From: Leyella stercorea
Lineage (GTDB): Bacteria; Bacteroidota; Bacteroidia; Bacteroidales; Bacteroidaceae
Assembly: GCF_021531655.1 (NCBI RefSeq)
Contig: NZ_JADYUF010000005.1
Span: 1-64,000 of the forward strand
Length of the DNA: 64,000 nucleotides
Direction: 5' to 3'
In this document: piece by piece, positions 26,469 to 36,823 of the stretch
Numbering within the stretch: the first letter of the stretch is position 1
How the letters are laid out: each line of letters opens with the position of its first letter
Program-made: the position numbers and the translations under genes
Notes under the pieces: generated by a model
What the model was told of the DNA's origin: nothing
The model's input: the letters and a program-made list of their open reading frames with translations, nothing else
Database searches by the model: none

Positions 26469-29036
26469 ATGGCAAAGAAAAAGGCGGAACGCAAACCCGC
26501 TAACATTAAGGAAGCGCTCGGACTTTCGAGTTTTCTGAGAAGCGAGAGAACCGATTTTCTCTTAGGATTGATTATCATATTGTTCGCTATATATCTGTTT
26601 GTGGCGATGTCGTCATTTCTGACCACGGGCGCAGCCGACCAAAGCATACTCGAGAGCATGCGTCCTGGCGAGTGGTTCAATACCGAACGTATATTCCAGA
26701 ACTATTGCAGCTCGGTAGGAGCCATGCTGTCCTACTTCTTCATGACCGAGAACTTCGGATTTGCAGCATTCATGATTCCCTCGTTCCTGGTGCTTGCCGG
26801 AGTAAGGCTGATGCGCATCTGCATGGTCAACATGTGGAAATGGTTCTTCGGAATGGCAATAGCTATGTATTGGCTGTCGGTATTCCTCGCCAAGGTGGTG
26901 GCTCCATTTACGGGCGAACTGACATTCAATCCTGGCGGCCGACACGGAGCCTTGTGTGTAGAGTATGCCGAGAACGTGATAGGTCCTCCTGGACTTGCAG
27001 CCATACTCTTCTTCACAGCCATAGCGCTACTCACATTCATCAGCACTCAGACCATCACATGCTTCCGCCGTATGCTCAATCCTCTTGCCAAGGGTACAGC
27101 CAACGCAGGACGGGCTGTGTCGTCGGCCGTATCGAGCATAGTGGAGAAGACCGGCAAAGACGGGGAAACCGACCAGGCCGATGCCGACTATGACGACGAA
27201 GAGCCTGTCGACAACATCACCGGCAAGACCGTTGCCGCCGACAATAACGACAATATCGGCAAGAACGGCAACAAAGACAATAACGGCAAGAATGCCGGCA
27301 AGGGCGACGACGAGCCAGAGCTAACGTCGGTAATCGACCTTACAGACATGAGCGGTGCGCAGCCCGACACCAAGCCGGCAAAGTCAGCTGCCAAACTCTC
27401 CGACAACAACATCAAGGGTAATCCTGACGGAGCCGACAGCCAGCTTACGGTTGAGGTGGGCAAGGAAGACAAGGCCAACGGCAACATAAGCACACAAAAT
27501 CACGACATAGACACCCCAATCAATCCGCTCGAACCATTCACGAGATACCGCTATCCGGGACTCGACCTGCTAAACAAAGACTCCAACGACGGCAAGCCAT
27601 ACGTAGACATGGAGGAGGTAAAGGCGCACAACGAGGAGATTGTGAAGGTGCTCAAGAGCTTCGGCATCGACATACGTGAGATCAAGGCTACTGTAGGTCC
27701 TACAATCACCCTATACGAGATAACTCCTGCCGAGGGAATACGCATCACCAAGATACGCAACCTTGAGGACGACATAGCCCTGCGACTCTCGGCTCTTGGC
27801 GTGCGTATTATAGCCCCGATACCTGGCAAGGGAACCATAGGCATAGAGGTGCCGAACAAGAAGCGCCACAACGTGTCGATGGAGAGCATATTGAACTCGC
27901 GCAAGTTCCAGGAGACCAAGTTCGACCTGCCTATAGCGCTCGGCAAGACCATCACCAACGAGGTGTTCATGGCCGACCTCACCAAGATTCCGCATCTGCT
28001 CGTAGCAGGTGCCACGGGCCAGGGTAAGTCGGTAGGTCTGAACGTTATCATCACGTCGCTATTGTACAAGAAGCATCCCAACGAGCTGAAGCTTGTGCTC
28101 ATCGACCCGAAGAAGGTTGAGTTCAGCGTCTATGCCCCCATAGCCGACCACTTCATGGCGCAGGTGGACGACGACGACGAGCCTATCATTACCGACGTGA
28201 CCAAGGTGGTGCGCACGCTCAAGAGCCTCTGCACACTCATGGACCATCGCTACGACCTGCTGAAACTGGCAGGAGCGCGCAACATCAAGGAATATAACGA
28301 CAAGTATCTGCGCCACAAGCTCAATCCCGAGCACGGCCACGAGTTCATGCCATACATCGTAGTAATCATCGACGAGTTTGGCGACCTCATCATGACAGCC
28401 GGCAAGGAGGTGGAGATGCCTATAGCACGTATCGCCCAGCTGGCACGTGCCGTGGGAATACACATGATTATAGCCACCCAACGCCCTACTACATCAATCA
28501 TCACGGGCAACATCAAGGCCAACTTCCCCGGACGCATAGCGTTCAAGGTAAGCTCGATGATGGACTCGCGCATCATCCTCGACCGTCCGGGAGCCAACCA
28601 GCTCATCGGTATGGGCGACATGCTCTATCTCAACGGCAACGAGCCTACACGTGTACAATGTGCATTCATCAACACTCCCGAGATAATACAGATAAACGAG
28701 TACATAGCCAAGCAGTCGGGACCGACAAGCCCCATGCAGCTGCCCGAGCCCAAGAACGACGAGGCTGGCGACGGAGCATCAGGCTCGTCAAGCGACATAG
28801 GAGCCATCGACCCCCTCTTCGAAGAGGCAGCACGCTCGGTAATCATCAGCCAGCAAGGCAGCACAAGTATGATACAACGCAGATTCTCCATAGGCTACAA
28901 CCGTGCCGGACGACTCATGGACCAGCTCGAGAAGGCAGGCATAGTAGGAGCGGCACACGGAGGCAAGCCACGCGACGTGCTCATAGCCGACGAGAACCAA
29001 CTGGATAACATTATAGGACAACTGAAACGAATGTAA
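26469..29036 (+). CDS. ftsK: DNA translocase FtsK/SpoIIIE
   Basis: Hexameric motor that pumps chromosome ends through the closing septum. The 855-residue protein has four N-terminal membrane segments within about 30-195, a hydrophilic linker (about 205-350) very rich in Asn, Asp, Lys and Gly, the alpha/beta motor with Walker A GATGQGKS near 515 and Walker B VVIIDEFGDL, and a C-terminal winged-helix gamma domain (SIGYNRAGRLMDQLE) that reads orienting sequences. The linker is shorter than in E. coli. It is followed after 6 nt by the lolA-like gene. Confidence 0.96.
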   Translation: MAKKKAERKPANIKEALGLSSFLRSERTDFLLGLIIILFAIYLFVAMSSFLTTGAADQSILESMRPGEWFNTERIFQNYCSSVGAMLSYFFMTENFGFAAFMIPSFLVLAGVRLMRICMVNMWKWFFGMAIAMYWLSVFLAKVVAPFTGELTFNPGGRHGALCVEYAENVIGPPGLAAILFFTAIALLTFISTQTITCFRRMLNPLAKGTANAGRAVSSAVSSIVEKTGKDGETDQADADYDDEEPVDNITGKTVAADNNDNIGKNGNKDNNGKNAGKGDDEPELTSVIDLTDMSGAQPDTKPAKSAAKLSDNNIKGNPDGADSQLTVEVGKEDKANGNISTQNHDIDTPINPLEPFTRYRYPGLDLLNKDSNDGKPYVDMEEVKAHNEEIVKVLKSFGIDIREIKATVGPTITLYEITPAEGIRITKIRNLEDDIALRLSALGVRIIAPIPGKGTIGIEVPNKKRHNVSMESILNSRKFQETKFDLPIALGKTITNEVFMADLTKIPHLLVAGATGQGKSVGLNVIITSLLYKKHPNELKLVLIDPKKVEFSVYAPIADHFMAQVDDDDEPIITDVTKVVRTLKSLCTLMDHRYDLLKLAGARNIKEYNDKYLRHKLNPEHGHEFMPYIVVIIDEFGDLIMTAGKEVEMPIARIAQLARAVGIHMIIATQRPTTSIITGNIKANFPGRIAFKVSSMMDSRIILDRPGANQLIGMGDMLYLNGNEPTRVQCAFINTPEIIQINEYIAKQSGPTSPMQLPEPKNDEAGDGASGSSSDIGAIDPLFEEAARSVIISQQGSTSMIQRRFSIGYNRAGRLMDQLEKAGIVGAAHGGKPRDVLIADENQLDNIIGQLKRM

Positions 29037-29042
29037 ACGATT

Positions 29043-29669
29043 ATGAAACACACATTGTTAAGTATTCTGCTTGTAGCCGCCATGGCGGTAGTATCAAGCG
29101 TTCAGTCAATGGCACAGTCAAACACAGCGCAGGCTCGTGCCATACTCGACAAGACATCGAAGGTAATAGGACATAAGAGTGGCGTAAGCGCATCGTTCAC
29201 CCTCAACAATCCCACCACGGGCAACGTGTCGGGCACGATAGCCGTCAAGGGCGGCAAGTTCAACGCCCGCACTCCGCAGGCCATAGTATGGTTCAACGGC
29301 AAGACACAATGGACCTACATGAAGAAGAACAACGAGGTGAACATAAGCACCCCAACTCAGGCGCAGCAGCAGATGATGAACCCATATACATTTATTAATG
29401 TGTACAAGACAGGATACAAGATGTCGTCTGCCAAGGCTGGTGCCAGCTACGAGGTTCACCTTGTAGCGCAGAACCAGAAGCGCAGCATCCAGGAGATGTA
29501 CGTCACGGTAAACAGCAAGACATACGTGCCGTCGCGCGTCAAGATGAAGCACAACGGACGCTGGTATACCGTCACGATAAGCAACTTCTCAGCCAAGAAG
29601 CAGCCCGACAGCCTCTTCACGTTCAACTCCAAGGACTATCCGTCGGCCGAAGTAATCGACCTCAGATAG
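29043..29669 (+). CDS. LolA-like outer-membrane lipoprotein carrier
   Basis: A 208-residue periplasmic protein with a signal peptide (cleavage likely after QSMAQ, about residue 25). The mature part has the LolA-type open beta-barrel pattern: GNVSGTIAVKGGKF, IVWFNGKTQWTYMKKNNEVNIS and the PYTFINVYK motif common in Bacteroidetes LolA-like proteins. It would shuttle lipoproteins across the periplasm or act in related lipid transfer. Placement directly after ftsK is common in this phylum. Confidence 0.85.
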   Translation: MKHTLLSILLVAAMAVVSSVQSMAQSNTAQARAILDKTSKVIGHKSGVSASFTLNNPTTGNVSGTIAVKGGKFNARTPQAIVWFNGKTQWTYMKKNNEVNISTPTQAQQQMMNPYTFINVYKTGYKMSSAKAGASYEVHLVAQNQKRSIQEMYVTVNSKTYVPSRVKMKHNGRWYTVTISNFSAKKQPDSLFTFNSKDYPSAEVIDLR

Positions 29670-29693
29670 TAGCACATTACACACCTTATCCCC

Positions 29694-31229
29694 ATGACAC
29701 ATACTATGCAGACACGCCTTACAATATGGCAGACAATACGCCTGCTGCTAAGCCATCGCCGGCTTGCCGACCGACGCGCATTCGACTACGAGAGCAACCG
29801 CTTTGCCAAGGTAATGGTTAGCATAGCCTCGCTCTTTATTGTAGGCTACCTTATAATGCTGGCGGTATTGTTTGCCTTGATAGCCAACGACATGCGCTCC
29901 ATGACAAGCGTAGAGTTGATGTGCGCCCTTCTGCCAGCCGTCATGTGCATTGACTTCCTAATGAGGTTAGCCGTGCAGCAGACTCCCTCGCAGATAGCAC
30001 GGCCCTACATGCTGCTGCCGCTACCCCGACACGCCTGCGTCGACGCATTCATATTCTCGTCGCTCACATCGTGGGGCAATCTTACGTGGCTCATCCTCGT
30101 CATCCCCTACTCCATCATGTCGGTAGCGTTCAGCTACGGCATGCTCACGATGGTTTATCTTGTGATTGTGACGCTACTGGCAGCTGTCGCCAACAGCCAA
30201 TGGTACAGTCTGACACGCACCCTCGCCAACCGCTCTTTTCTGTGGTGGCTCCTGCCCGTGGGCTTCTACGCACTCGAAGCGTCTCCGCTCTATCTGGGCC
30301 ATGATGCCGGGCTACAGCAATACTTGCGCGTCTACTCGTTGCCGGGCGACGCCATAGGCGGACACAGCATGTGGCCGCTACTTGCCATGATGGCACTGAC
30401 GGCAATACTCGTCCTCGCCAACCGCCATGTGCAATATGCAGCAGTATGCATGGAGACCATGGGCGCCAGCAAGCCCAAGAGCTTGAAGCACGTCATTAGG
30501 TTCAGCTTCCTCGAACGTTACGGCGAGCTTGGCACATTCCTCCAGCTGGAGATAAAGCAGCTCATGCGCAACCGCAACCCACGCAAGGCGATAATCATGA
30601 GCATAGTGTTCACCATCATACTAAGCATGCTCATCATCACTACCGACATATACGATTCGGACGTAATGACCAACTTCTGGGCACTATACATATTCATACT
30701 GCCTGGAGCCACAATACTCGTCAAGGTGATGGGATACGAAGGCAACTACGTGGACCTGCTGTTCGTAAGGCGCGAGAACATACTCGCCCTGCTGCACGCC
30801 AAATACATATTCTATTCGGCCATGCTCCTGCTGCCGTTCGTGCTGATGCAGCCTATGGTCATAGCCGGCAAGATGCCGCTTATGATGCTTGCCAGCTATG
30901 CCGTCTACACCATGGGATTCCAGTATTTCGTGATATTCCAGTCGGCAGTATACACGCACCAGACCATACCCATGAACGAGAAGATAACGTCGAAGGGCGG
31001 ACTAGACGGCAATTACGTACAGATGATTATCACGGGCGTGGTATTCATCATACCCAACATCATCGTCACCACGCTACAGACCATGTTCAGCCCCGAGACG
31101 ACATATGGCATAATGCTTGCCATCGGACTCGCGTTCGTGCTGACCAACCGCCTGTGGCTGCGCAACATATACAACCGCATGATGAAGCGCAAATACGACA
31201 ATCTGGAGGGATTTACCTCCACCCGATAA
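29694..31229 (+). CDS. DUF5687 family membrane protein
   Basis: A 511-residue protein with about ten to twelve hydrophobic segments, matching DUF5687, which resembles ABC-2-type permeases. It opens with a cytosolic helix (WQTIRLLLSHRRLADRRAFDYE) and has paired hydrophobic stretches separated by a central charged loop (FLQLEIKQLMRNRNPRKAIIM). Members are often beside an ABC ATPase gene, but none is adjacent here. Function is unknown; an export permease using a distant ATPase is an inference. A strong terminator follows. Confidence 0.75.
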   Translation: MTHTMQTRLTIWQTIRLLLSHRRLADRRAFDYESNRFAKVMVSIASLFIVGYLIMLAVLFALIANDMRSMTSVELMCALLPAVMCIDFLMRLAVQQTPSQIARPYMLLPLPRHACVDAFIFSSLTSWGNLTWLILVIPYSIMSVAFSYGMLTMVYLVIVTLLAAVANSQWYSLTRTLANRSFLWWLLPVGFYALEASPLYLGHDAGLQQYLRVYSLPGDAIGGHSMWPLLAMMALTAILVLANRHVQYAAVCMETMGASKPKSLKHVIRFSFLERYGELGTFLQLEIKQLMRNRNPRKAIIMSIVFTIILSMLIITTDIYDSDVMTNFWALYIFILPGATILVKVMGYEGNYVDLLFVRRENILALLHAKYIFYSAMLLLPFVLMQPMVIAGKMPLMMLASYAVYTMGFQYFVIFQSAVYTHQTIPMNEKITSKGGLDGNYVQMIITGVVFIIPNIIVTTLQTMFSPETTYGIMLAIGLAFVLTNRLWLRNIYNRMMKRKYDNLEGFTSTR

Positions 31230-31259
31230 AACTTCAAAAAACAGAAAGCAAAACCGCAA

Positions 31260-31301
31260 GGCGTCTATAATTAGCATACGGCAATTATAGACGCCGTTTT
31301 T
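31260..31301 (+). terminator. Rho-independent terminator after DUF5687
   Basis: Arms GGCGTCTATAATT (31260-31272) and AATTATAGACGCC (31283-31295) form a perfect 13-bp stem, followed by GTTTTTAG. It ends the ftsK-lolA-DUF5687 transcript. Confidence 0.85.
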
Positions 31302-31344
31302 AGTTAATAAATCGCAATCCGTCAGTAATAGTCGTACAAAACGT

Positions 31345-31375
31345 TTTGACATTACACATTTTAATCTATCTTTGC
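31345..31375 (+). promoter_or_regulatory. Promoter for rprXY
   Basis: TTTG at 31345-31348 and TATCTTTGC at 31367-31375 with 18-nt spacing, a near-ideal Bacteroidetes promoter. The leader to rprX is about 85 nt. Confidence 0.7.
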
Positions 31376-31462
31376 AATCAATAAAAGTGCCGACACCCCC
31401 AGCACCACTCCATACAGCAAGTGGCGCGCTCGATGCACATCATCCGTAACACAACATCAGGC

Positions 31463-33022
31463 ATGAAGAAAAGAACAATATGGACAATAGCCATCATCAT
31501 GGGATTCTCGTTTCTCGCCCTGCTGTATCTGCAGCTCAGATACATCCAGGAGATGGTGGACATGAAGAAGGAGCAATTTGACGAGTCGGTAAACCGCGCA
31601 CTCTATCAGGCCTCGCGCAATCTGGAGCTTAACGAAACCCTGCGCTATCTTGAGAAGGATGTCAACGAAACCGAACGCCGCTCATTCAAGAAAGACTCCA
31701 TAGGCACGCTCACGGGCAAGCTCGACGGCAGCATACAGCAGTCGCACCAGTACTCGGTAATAGGCAAGGACGGCACCATATACTCGTCGTTCGAACTGAA
31801 GACCATAACCACACGCCCCTCACAGATGCCCAAGGCCATGATACTCCATACGGACAAGAACTCGTTCAGCGAGGCGGCCAAGTCGATGCAGCAGATAGTG
31901 AAAAACCGCTATGTCTACCAGAAAGCCCTGCTTGACGAAGTGGTATACTCCATACTCTATTCAGCCTCGGAGAAGCCGCTCAAGGAGCGCATCAACTTCA
32001 AGCTGCTCGACCAGGACCTGAAGGCAGAGCTGATGAACAACGGCATCAACATCACCTATCACTTTACCGTCAGCACCCAGGACGGACGCGAAGTGTACCG
32101 TTGTCCCGACTATACCGACGAGGGCGAAGAGTTCACATATTCGCAGGTGCTGTTCCGCAACGACCCGCAGTCGAAGATGGGCGTAGTACGCATCCACTTC
32201 CCCGATATGGGCTCGTACATCTACTCGTCGGTACGCTTCATGATACCGTCGGTAGCGTTCACTATGGTGCTGCTCATAACGTTCATATTCACCATCGTGG
32301 TGATATTCCGTCAGAAGCGCTATACCGAGATAAAGAACGACTTCATCAACAATATGACACACGAGTTGAAGACGCCGATAGCCAGCATCTCGTTGGCAGC
32401 ACAGATGATGAACGACGAGAGTGTCACCAAGAGTCCTGTCATGACCAAGCATCTCGGCAAGGTGATCAACGACGAATCAAAACGCCTTAGATTCCTCGTG
32501 GAGAAAGTGCTGCAGATGTCGATGTTCGACCGCAAGAAGGCCGTGTTCAAGAAGAAGCGTCTCGACCTGAACGAAATGGTGGAGAACATAGCCAACTCGT
32601 TCACGTTGCGCGTAGAGCATACCGGAGGCAAGATATACACCGAGATAGAAGCCATCGAGTCGGCTCTCTACGTCGACGAGGTACACTTCCAGAACGTGAT
32701 AAACAATCTGCTCGACAACGCCGTGAAGTATCGCAAGCCCGACCAGCCGATTAACATCTACCTGCGCACATGGAACGACGACAACCACCTCTACCTCTCG
32801 GTACGCGACACGGGACTGGGCATAAAGAAGGAAAACCTGAAGAAGGTGTTCGACAAGTTCTACCGCGTACACACGGGCAACGTGCACGACGTGAAGGGAT
32901 TCGGACTCGGACTGGCTTACGTCAAGAAAATCATAATGCTCCACAACGGCGACATCACTATAGACAGCGAGCTGGGCAAGGGAACCAAGTTCACAATAAA
33001 ATTACCCGTCATCAAGGATTAA
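31463..33022 (+). CDS. rprX: Sensor histidine kinase (RprX-like)
   Basis: A 519-residue membrane kinase. The start at MKKRTIWTIAIIMGFSFLAL is chosen because it matches RprX of Bacteroides; the frame is open back to 31421. Two membrane segments (about 5-25 and 265-290) flank a periplasmic sensor domain of about 240 residues. Then come the H box (NNMTHELKTPIASIS), N box (VINNLLDNAVKYRKP) and G boxes (VRDTGLGI, GFGLGLAYVKKI). RprXY of Bacteroides fragilis was found through its effect on tetracycline-resistance element functions and is linked to stress responses; the signal is unknown. The partner regulator follows after 88 nt. Confidence 0.88.
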   Translation: MKKRTIWTIAIIMGFSFLALLYLQLRYIQEMVDMKKEQFDESVNRALYQASRNLELNETLRYLEKDVNETERRSFKKDSIGTLTGKLDGSIQQSHQYSVIGKDGTIYSSFELKTITTRPSQMPKAMILHTDKNSFSEAAKSMQQIVKNRYVYQKALLDEVVYSILYSASEKPLKERINFKLLDQDLKAELMNNGINITYHFTVSTQDGREVYRCPDYTDEGEEFTYSQVLFRNDPQSKMGVVRIHFPDMGSYIYSSVRFMIPSVAFTMVLLITFIFTIVVIFRQKRYTEIKNDFINNMTHELKTPIASISLAAQMMNDESVTKSPVMTKHLGKVINDESKRLRFLVEKVLQMSMFDRKKAVFKKKRLDLNEMVENIANSFTLRVEHTGGKIYTEIEAIESALYVDEVHFQNVINNLLDNAVKYRKPDQPINIYLRTWNDDNHLYLSVRDTGLGIKKENLKKVFDKFYRVHTGNVHDVKGFGLGLAYVKKIIMLHNGDITIDSELGKGTKFTIKLPVIKD

Positions 33023-33110
33023 ACTTTCTGATGTCTGCCTCGTCTAATAAAACGAGAGTGGACATTTGGTAAAAATAAACAGTAAAAAAACAATTTAAAA
33101 CAATACGACT

Positions 33111-33809
33111 ATGGACGAAAATTTGAAAATTCTGCTTTGCGAGGACGATGAAAACCTCGGTATGCTTCTACGTGAATACCTGCAGGCCAAGGGCTATACA
33201 GCCGAATTGTGCCCAGACGGCGAAGCCGGCTACCGCGCCTTCATGAAGACAAAGTTTGATATATGTGTTCTCGACGTGATGATGCCCAAGAAAGACGGAT
33301 TCACACTCGCCCAGGAAATACGTCAGGCCAACGCCGAGATACCTATCATATTCCTCACAGCCAAGACGCTGAAGGAGGACATTCTCGAAGGCTTCAAGAT
33401 TGGTGCCGACGACTACATCACCAAGCCTTTCTCTATGGAAGAGCTTGTATTCCGTATTGAGGCCATCCTGCGTCGCGTACGTGGCAAGAAGACCAAGGAG
33501 AGTACGGTCTACCACATCGGCCGCTTCACTTTCGACACCCAGAAGCAGCTGCTCAGTATTGGCGACAAGCAGACTAAGCTCACCACTAAGGAGAACGAGC
33601 TGCTCGCCTTGCTCTGCAGCCACGCCAACGAGATTCTGCAACGCGACTTCGCCTTGAAGACCATCTGGATTGACGACAACTACTTCAACGCCCGTTCTAT
33701 GGACGTGTACATCACCAAGTTGCGCAAGCATCTTAAGGACGACGATCAGATTGAGATAATCAATATACACGGAAAGGGGTACAAGCTTATCACCCCAGAA
33801 GAAGAATAA
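33111..33809 (+). CDS. rprY: Response regulator, OmpR family (RprY-like)
   Basis: A 232-residue OmpR/PhoB-type regulator: receiver domain (1-118) with acidic pocket CEDDEN, phospho-acceptor Asp in CVLDVMMPKKDG, Thr in FLTAKT and Lys in YITKPFSMEEL; then a winged-helix DNA-binding domain (about 130-228) with the recognition helix region RSMDVYITKLRKHL. It is the cognate of the preceding kinase. A terminator follows. Confidence 0.92.
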   Translation: MDENLKILLCEDDENLGMLLREYLQAKGYTAELCPDGEAGYRAFMKTKFDICVLDVMMPKKDGFTLAQEIRQANAEIPIIFLTAKTLKEDILEGFKIGADDYITKPFSMEELVFRIEAILRRVRGKKTKESTVYHIGRFTFDTQKQLLSIGDKQTKLTTKENELLALLCSHANEILQRDFALKTIWIDDNYFNARSMDVYITKLRKHLKDDDQIEIINIHGKGYKLITPEEE

Positions 33810-33840
33810 GCAAAATGATTTAATTTTTCATATTAGTAGT

Positions 33841-33875
33841 AGTGGAGGGGGCTGTGAAGTTCCCTCTACTTTTTT
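33841..33875 (+). terminator. Terminator after rprY
   Basis: Arms 33841-33851 and 33860-33870 form an 11-bp stem including wobble pairs, followed by a T run at 33871-33875. Confidence 0.65.
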
Positions 33876-33926
33876 GTGTTATGATAAACGTTTAAATATA
33901 TAGAGAATGCTGCGTGGGGAGTGACT

Positions 33927-34983
33927 TCATGCGTTTGTGATGAGCTGCATCACTTTTTGTTTCAGATTCTGTATTGCCACTTCCGGTTGCATCAGAACAT
34001 GAAGGGGACGGTTGTCGGCATCGTTGATGCTACTTACTATATCAAACTCTTCCGACAGTCTGCCCGTGGTATCGTCTATCATGCCCGAGAGCAGCCATAC
34101 CGGTACATTAGCTCTGGCACATCGGTTGAGCACGCCTTGAGGCACCTTGCCCATAAGGGTCTGTTCGTCGGATTTGCCCTCGCCCGTGATGACAAGGTCG
34201 GCATCATGAATGAGAGTGTCGAAGTTGGCAAGTTCGAGCATTATGTCTATGCCCGAATGAAGCTGTGCATCAAGATAGACAAGGAGGGCGTAACCCAGTC
34301 CGCCTGCTGCGCCTGCTCCGGGACGAAAAGCCAACTCGGGAGTGGCATAGCCAGCCTGTTCGGTCTGCCTGGCAAAGGCACGCAACTGACGGTCGAGCGT
34401 CGCTACCTGCTCGGAGGAGGCGCCCTTCTGCGGAGCAAAGACATAGGCTGCGCCATTCTCGCCATACAGCGGATTGTTAACGTTGCAAGCTACTATTACC
34501 CTGCATTTCATGTCAAGGCATCCTTTGGCTCTCATGGCTTCTATCATGCCGCGTCCGCCATCGCATGTGGCACTTCCGCCTATGCCCATCACTATCGTCT
34601 GGCAGCCTCGCTTCACGGCATCTGCCATCATCTCAACCACACATAAGTTGTGGTGTTGAGAGGATTGCGTAGGGAGGAGGGCACGAGTGTCAGTCCGCTT
34701 GCAGCAGCCATTTCCATATAAGCTGTCGTGCCGTCGGCAGAAAGGGCGTATTGTGCCTCTATCGGCTTCATGAGGGGGCCGTGCAGCCCGACGCTAACGC
34801 TACGTGTGGGCAACATCTGTCGCACGCATTCCACCTGTCCTTCTCCCCCGTCGCTCAACGGAACCTGCACGACTATGGCTTCGGGCAATACCGAACGGAT
34901 GCCTTGGGCACACGCCTCGCATGCTTCGTTGGCAGAAATGCTCCCCTTGAAGGAGTCGAATGCTAATACTATCTTCTTTATAA
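33927..34983 (-). pseudogene. Glycerate kinase pseudogene (lost start codon plus frameshift)
   Basis: Homologous over its whole length to the intact glycerate kinase at 39716-40789. Two lesions are visible. The expected ATG is ATA at 34981-34983 (ATA AAG AAG against ATG AAA AAG in the intact copy), and no alternative ATG lies between it and the upstream in-frame TAA. About 340 bases into the gene, a single G is missing near 34640 (TATGTGTGG where TATGGTGTGG is expected), shifting the frame just before the GIGGSATCDGG active-site region. Downstream of the shift the frame is open to the normal end. It faces the same way as the intact copy, suggesting duplication followed by decay. Confidence 0.85.
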
Positions 34984-35075
34984 GTAACGAATGTTGCGTA
35001 CATTATCTGAATTCGTGTAATAATTCGTGACAAATATCATGTGAGTATCGGTCACGAACCATCATTAAGCCTTTT

Positions 35076-36710
35076 TTATTTTCTTTCCAGTTCCTGCAAG
35101 CTCTCCATCTTCTTCGACTCCAGGAACTCGTAGATGCCGCACAAGTGTTCGCGCACCCGTCCATGACCGAATTCGTAGACCTTGCTAACGAGTCCGTCGA
35201 GGAAGTCGCGGTCGTGGCTAACTACAATGAGCGTGCCGTCGAAGTCCTGAAGAGCCTGCTTGAGCACGTCCTTTGTCTTGAGGTCGAGGTGGTTGGTAGG
35301 CTCGTCGAGGATGAGCAGATTGACGGGTTCGAGCAAGAGCTTGAGTATGGCAAGACGTGTGCGCTCGCCTCCCGAAAGCACCTTCACCTTCTTGGTCGAC
35401 TCCTCACCTCCGAACATGAATGCGCCCAGCAGGTCGCGTATCTTGTTGCGTATCTCGCCCTTTGCCACATCGTCGATGGTCTGGAACACCGTGAGTTCGC
35501 CATCCAGAAGCGAGGCCTGGTTCTGTGCGAAGTAGCCTATCTGCACGTTGTGACCGAGTTCGAGTTTGCCCTGATTCTGCAGCTGTCCCATGATGCACTT
35601 TACGAGCGTCGACTTACCCTCGCCGTTTCTGCCCACAAAGGCTATCTTGTCACCACGCTCTACTGTGAGGTTAACACCGCTGAACACCGTCTTGTCGTCG
35701 AACGACATAGCCACATCGCTCATCTGTACAGGATAGGCACCGCTGCGCGGACTTGGCGGGAACTTAAGGCGCAGGTGGCTTGTATCCTCCTCGTCCACTT
35801 CGACAAGTTCCAGCTTCTCGAGCATCTTCACACGGCTCTGCACCTGGAAGGTCTTTGAGTAAGTGCCCTTGAATCGTTCGATGAAGTCCTTGGTCTCGGC
35901 TATCATCTTCTGCTGCTCCTCATACTTCTTCATCTGCTGTTCGCGACGCTCCTTGCGCAGCTCGAGATACTGGCTGTATGTGGTCTTGTAGTCGTAGATG
36001 CGCCCCATGGTGACTTCAATGGTACGGGTTGTGATGTTGTCGACAAACTTGCGGTCGTGGCTGATCACTACCACAGCCTTCGAGCTGTTGATGATGAAGT
36101 CCTCGAGCCATCCTATCGACTCGATGTCAAGATGGTTGGTAGGCTCGTCGAGCAGCAACACGTCGGGCGACTTGAGCAACAGCTTTGCAAGCTCGATGCG
36201 CATGCGCCAGCCACCCGAGAATTCGCTCATAGGGCGGTTGAAATCCTCACGCTCGAATCCCAGTCCAAGCAGCGTCTTCTCTACGTCCTCCTCAAAGTGG
36301 GTCATGTCAATGGCATAGAACTTCTCCGAGAGAGTCGACACCTTCTCAATGAGCTGCATATATTCTTCGCTCTCGTAGTCGGTACGCACGGTAAGCTCAT
36401 TGTTGATACGGTCTATCTCGGCCTGAATCTCGTGCAGATGGGCAAATGCCTGGCACGTCTCGTCAAAAACGGTACGTCCGTCTTCGGTCATCAGGTGCTG
36501 TGGCAGATAGGCCACTACGCAATCCTTAGGAGCCGATACGGAGCCACGCATCGGCTTGCGCACCCCGGCAATTATCTTGAGCAGAGTGCTCTTGCCTGCG
36601 CCATTCTTGCCCATAAGGGCTATACGGTCTTTATCGTTTATCTGAAAGGAAATATCCCTGAAAAGGGTGGTGCCGCCGAATTCAACGGTCAGTCCATCTA
36701 CTGTGATCAT
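35076..36710 (-). CDS. ABC-F family ATPase (second copy)
   Basis: A 544-residue ABC-F protein with two ABC domains: Walker A GKNGAGKS near 35 and GRNGEGKS near 360, and paired DEPTNHLDIESIGWLE and DEPTNHLDLKTKDVL Walker B regions. A charged helical linker separates the domains. It lacks the long C-terminal coiled coil of the ABC-F at 14370-16322 and has only a short Lys/Glu tail. The length fits the Ettα/YbiT-like group that acts on ribosomes; the subgroup cannot be fixed by eye. It has its own -7 box. Confidence 0.9.
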   Translation of the reverse strand: MITVDGLTVEFGGTTLFRDISFQINDKDRIALMGKNGAGKSTLLKIIAGVRKPMRGSVSAPKDCVVAYLPQHLMTEDGRTVFDETCQAFAHLHEIQAEIDRINNELTVRTDYESEEYMQLIEKVSTLSEKFYAIDMTHFEEDVEKTLLGLGFEREDFNRPMSEFSGGWRMRIELAKLLLKSPDVLLLDEPTNHLDIESIGWLEDFIINSSKAVVVISHDRKFVDNITTRTIEVTMGRIYDYKTTYSQYLELRKERREQQMKKYEEQQKMIAETKDFIERFKGTYSKTFQVQSRVKMLEKLELVEVDEEDTSHLRLKFPPSPRSGAYPVQMSDVAMSFDDKTVFSGVNLTVERGDKIAFVGRNGEGKSTLVKCIMGQLQNQGKLELGHNVQIGYFAQNQASLLDGELTVFQTIDDVAKGEIRNKIRDLLGAFMFGGEESTKKVKVLSGGERTRLAILKLLLEPVNLLILDEPTNHLDLKTKDVLKQALQDFDGTLIVVSHDRDFLDGLVSKVYEFGHGRVREHLCGIYEFLESKKMESLQELERK

Positions 36711-36743
36711 ATCTGTTTGTTGTGCTTATTGTGAAATAATGCT

Positions 36744-36752
36744 GCAAAATTA
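36744..36752 (-). promoter_or_regulatory. Promoter -7 box for the second ABC-F gene
   Basis: TAATTTTGC on the minus strand, 33 nt upstream of the ABC-F ATG. Confidence 0.55.
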
Positions 36753-36823
36753 GCTAAAAATCTTCAAATGTCGGTCATACCATTTACCTATTTTTGAGTA
36801 TTGCGCACCCTTTGGAAGCTTAC

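Noticed and set aside
34628..34888. Separate short gene upstream of the glycerate kinase fragment
   Set aside because: Its translation is the N-terminal part of glycerate kinase in a shifted frame, so it belongs to the same pseudogene.
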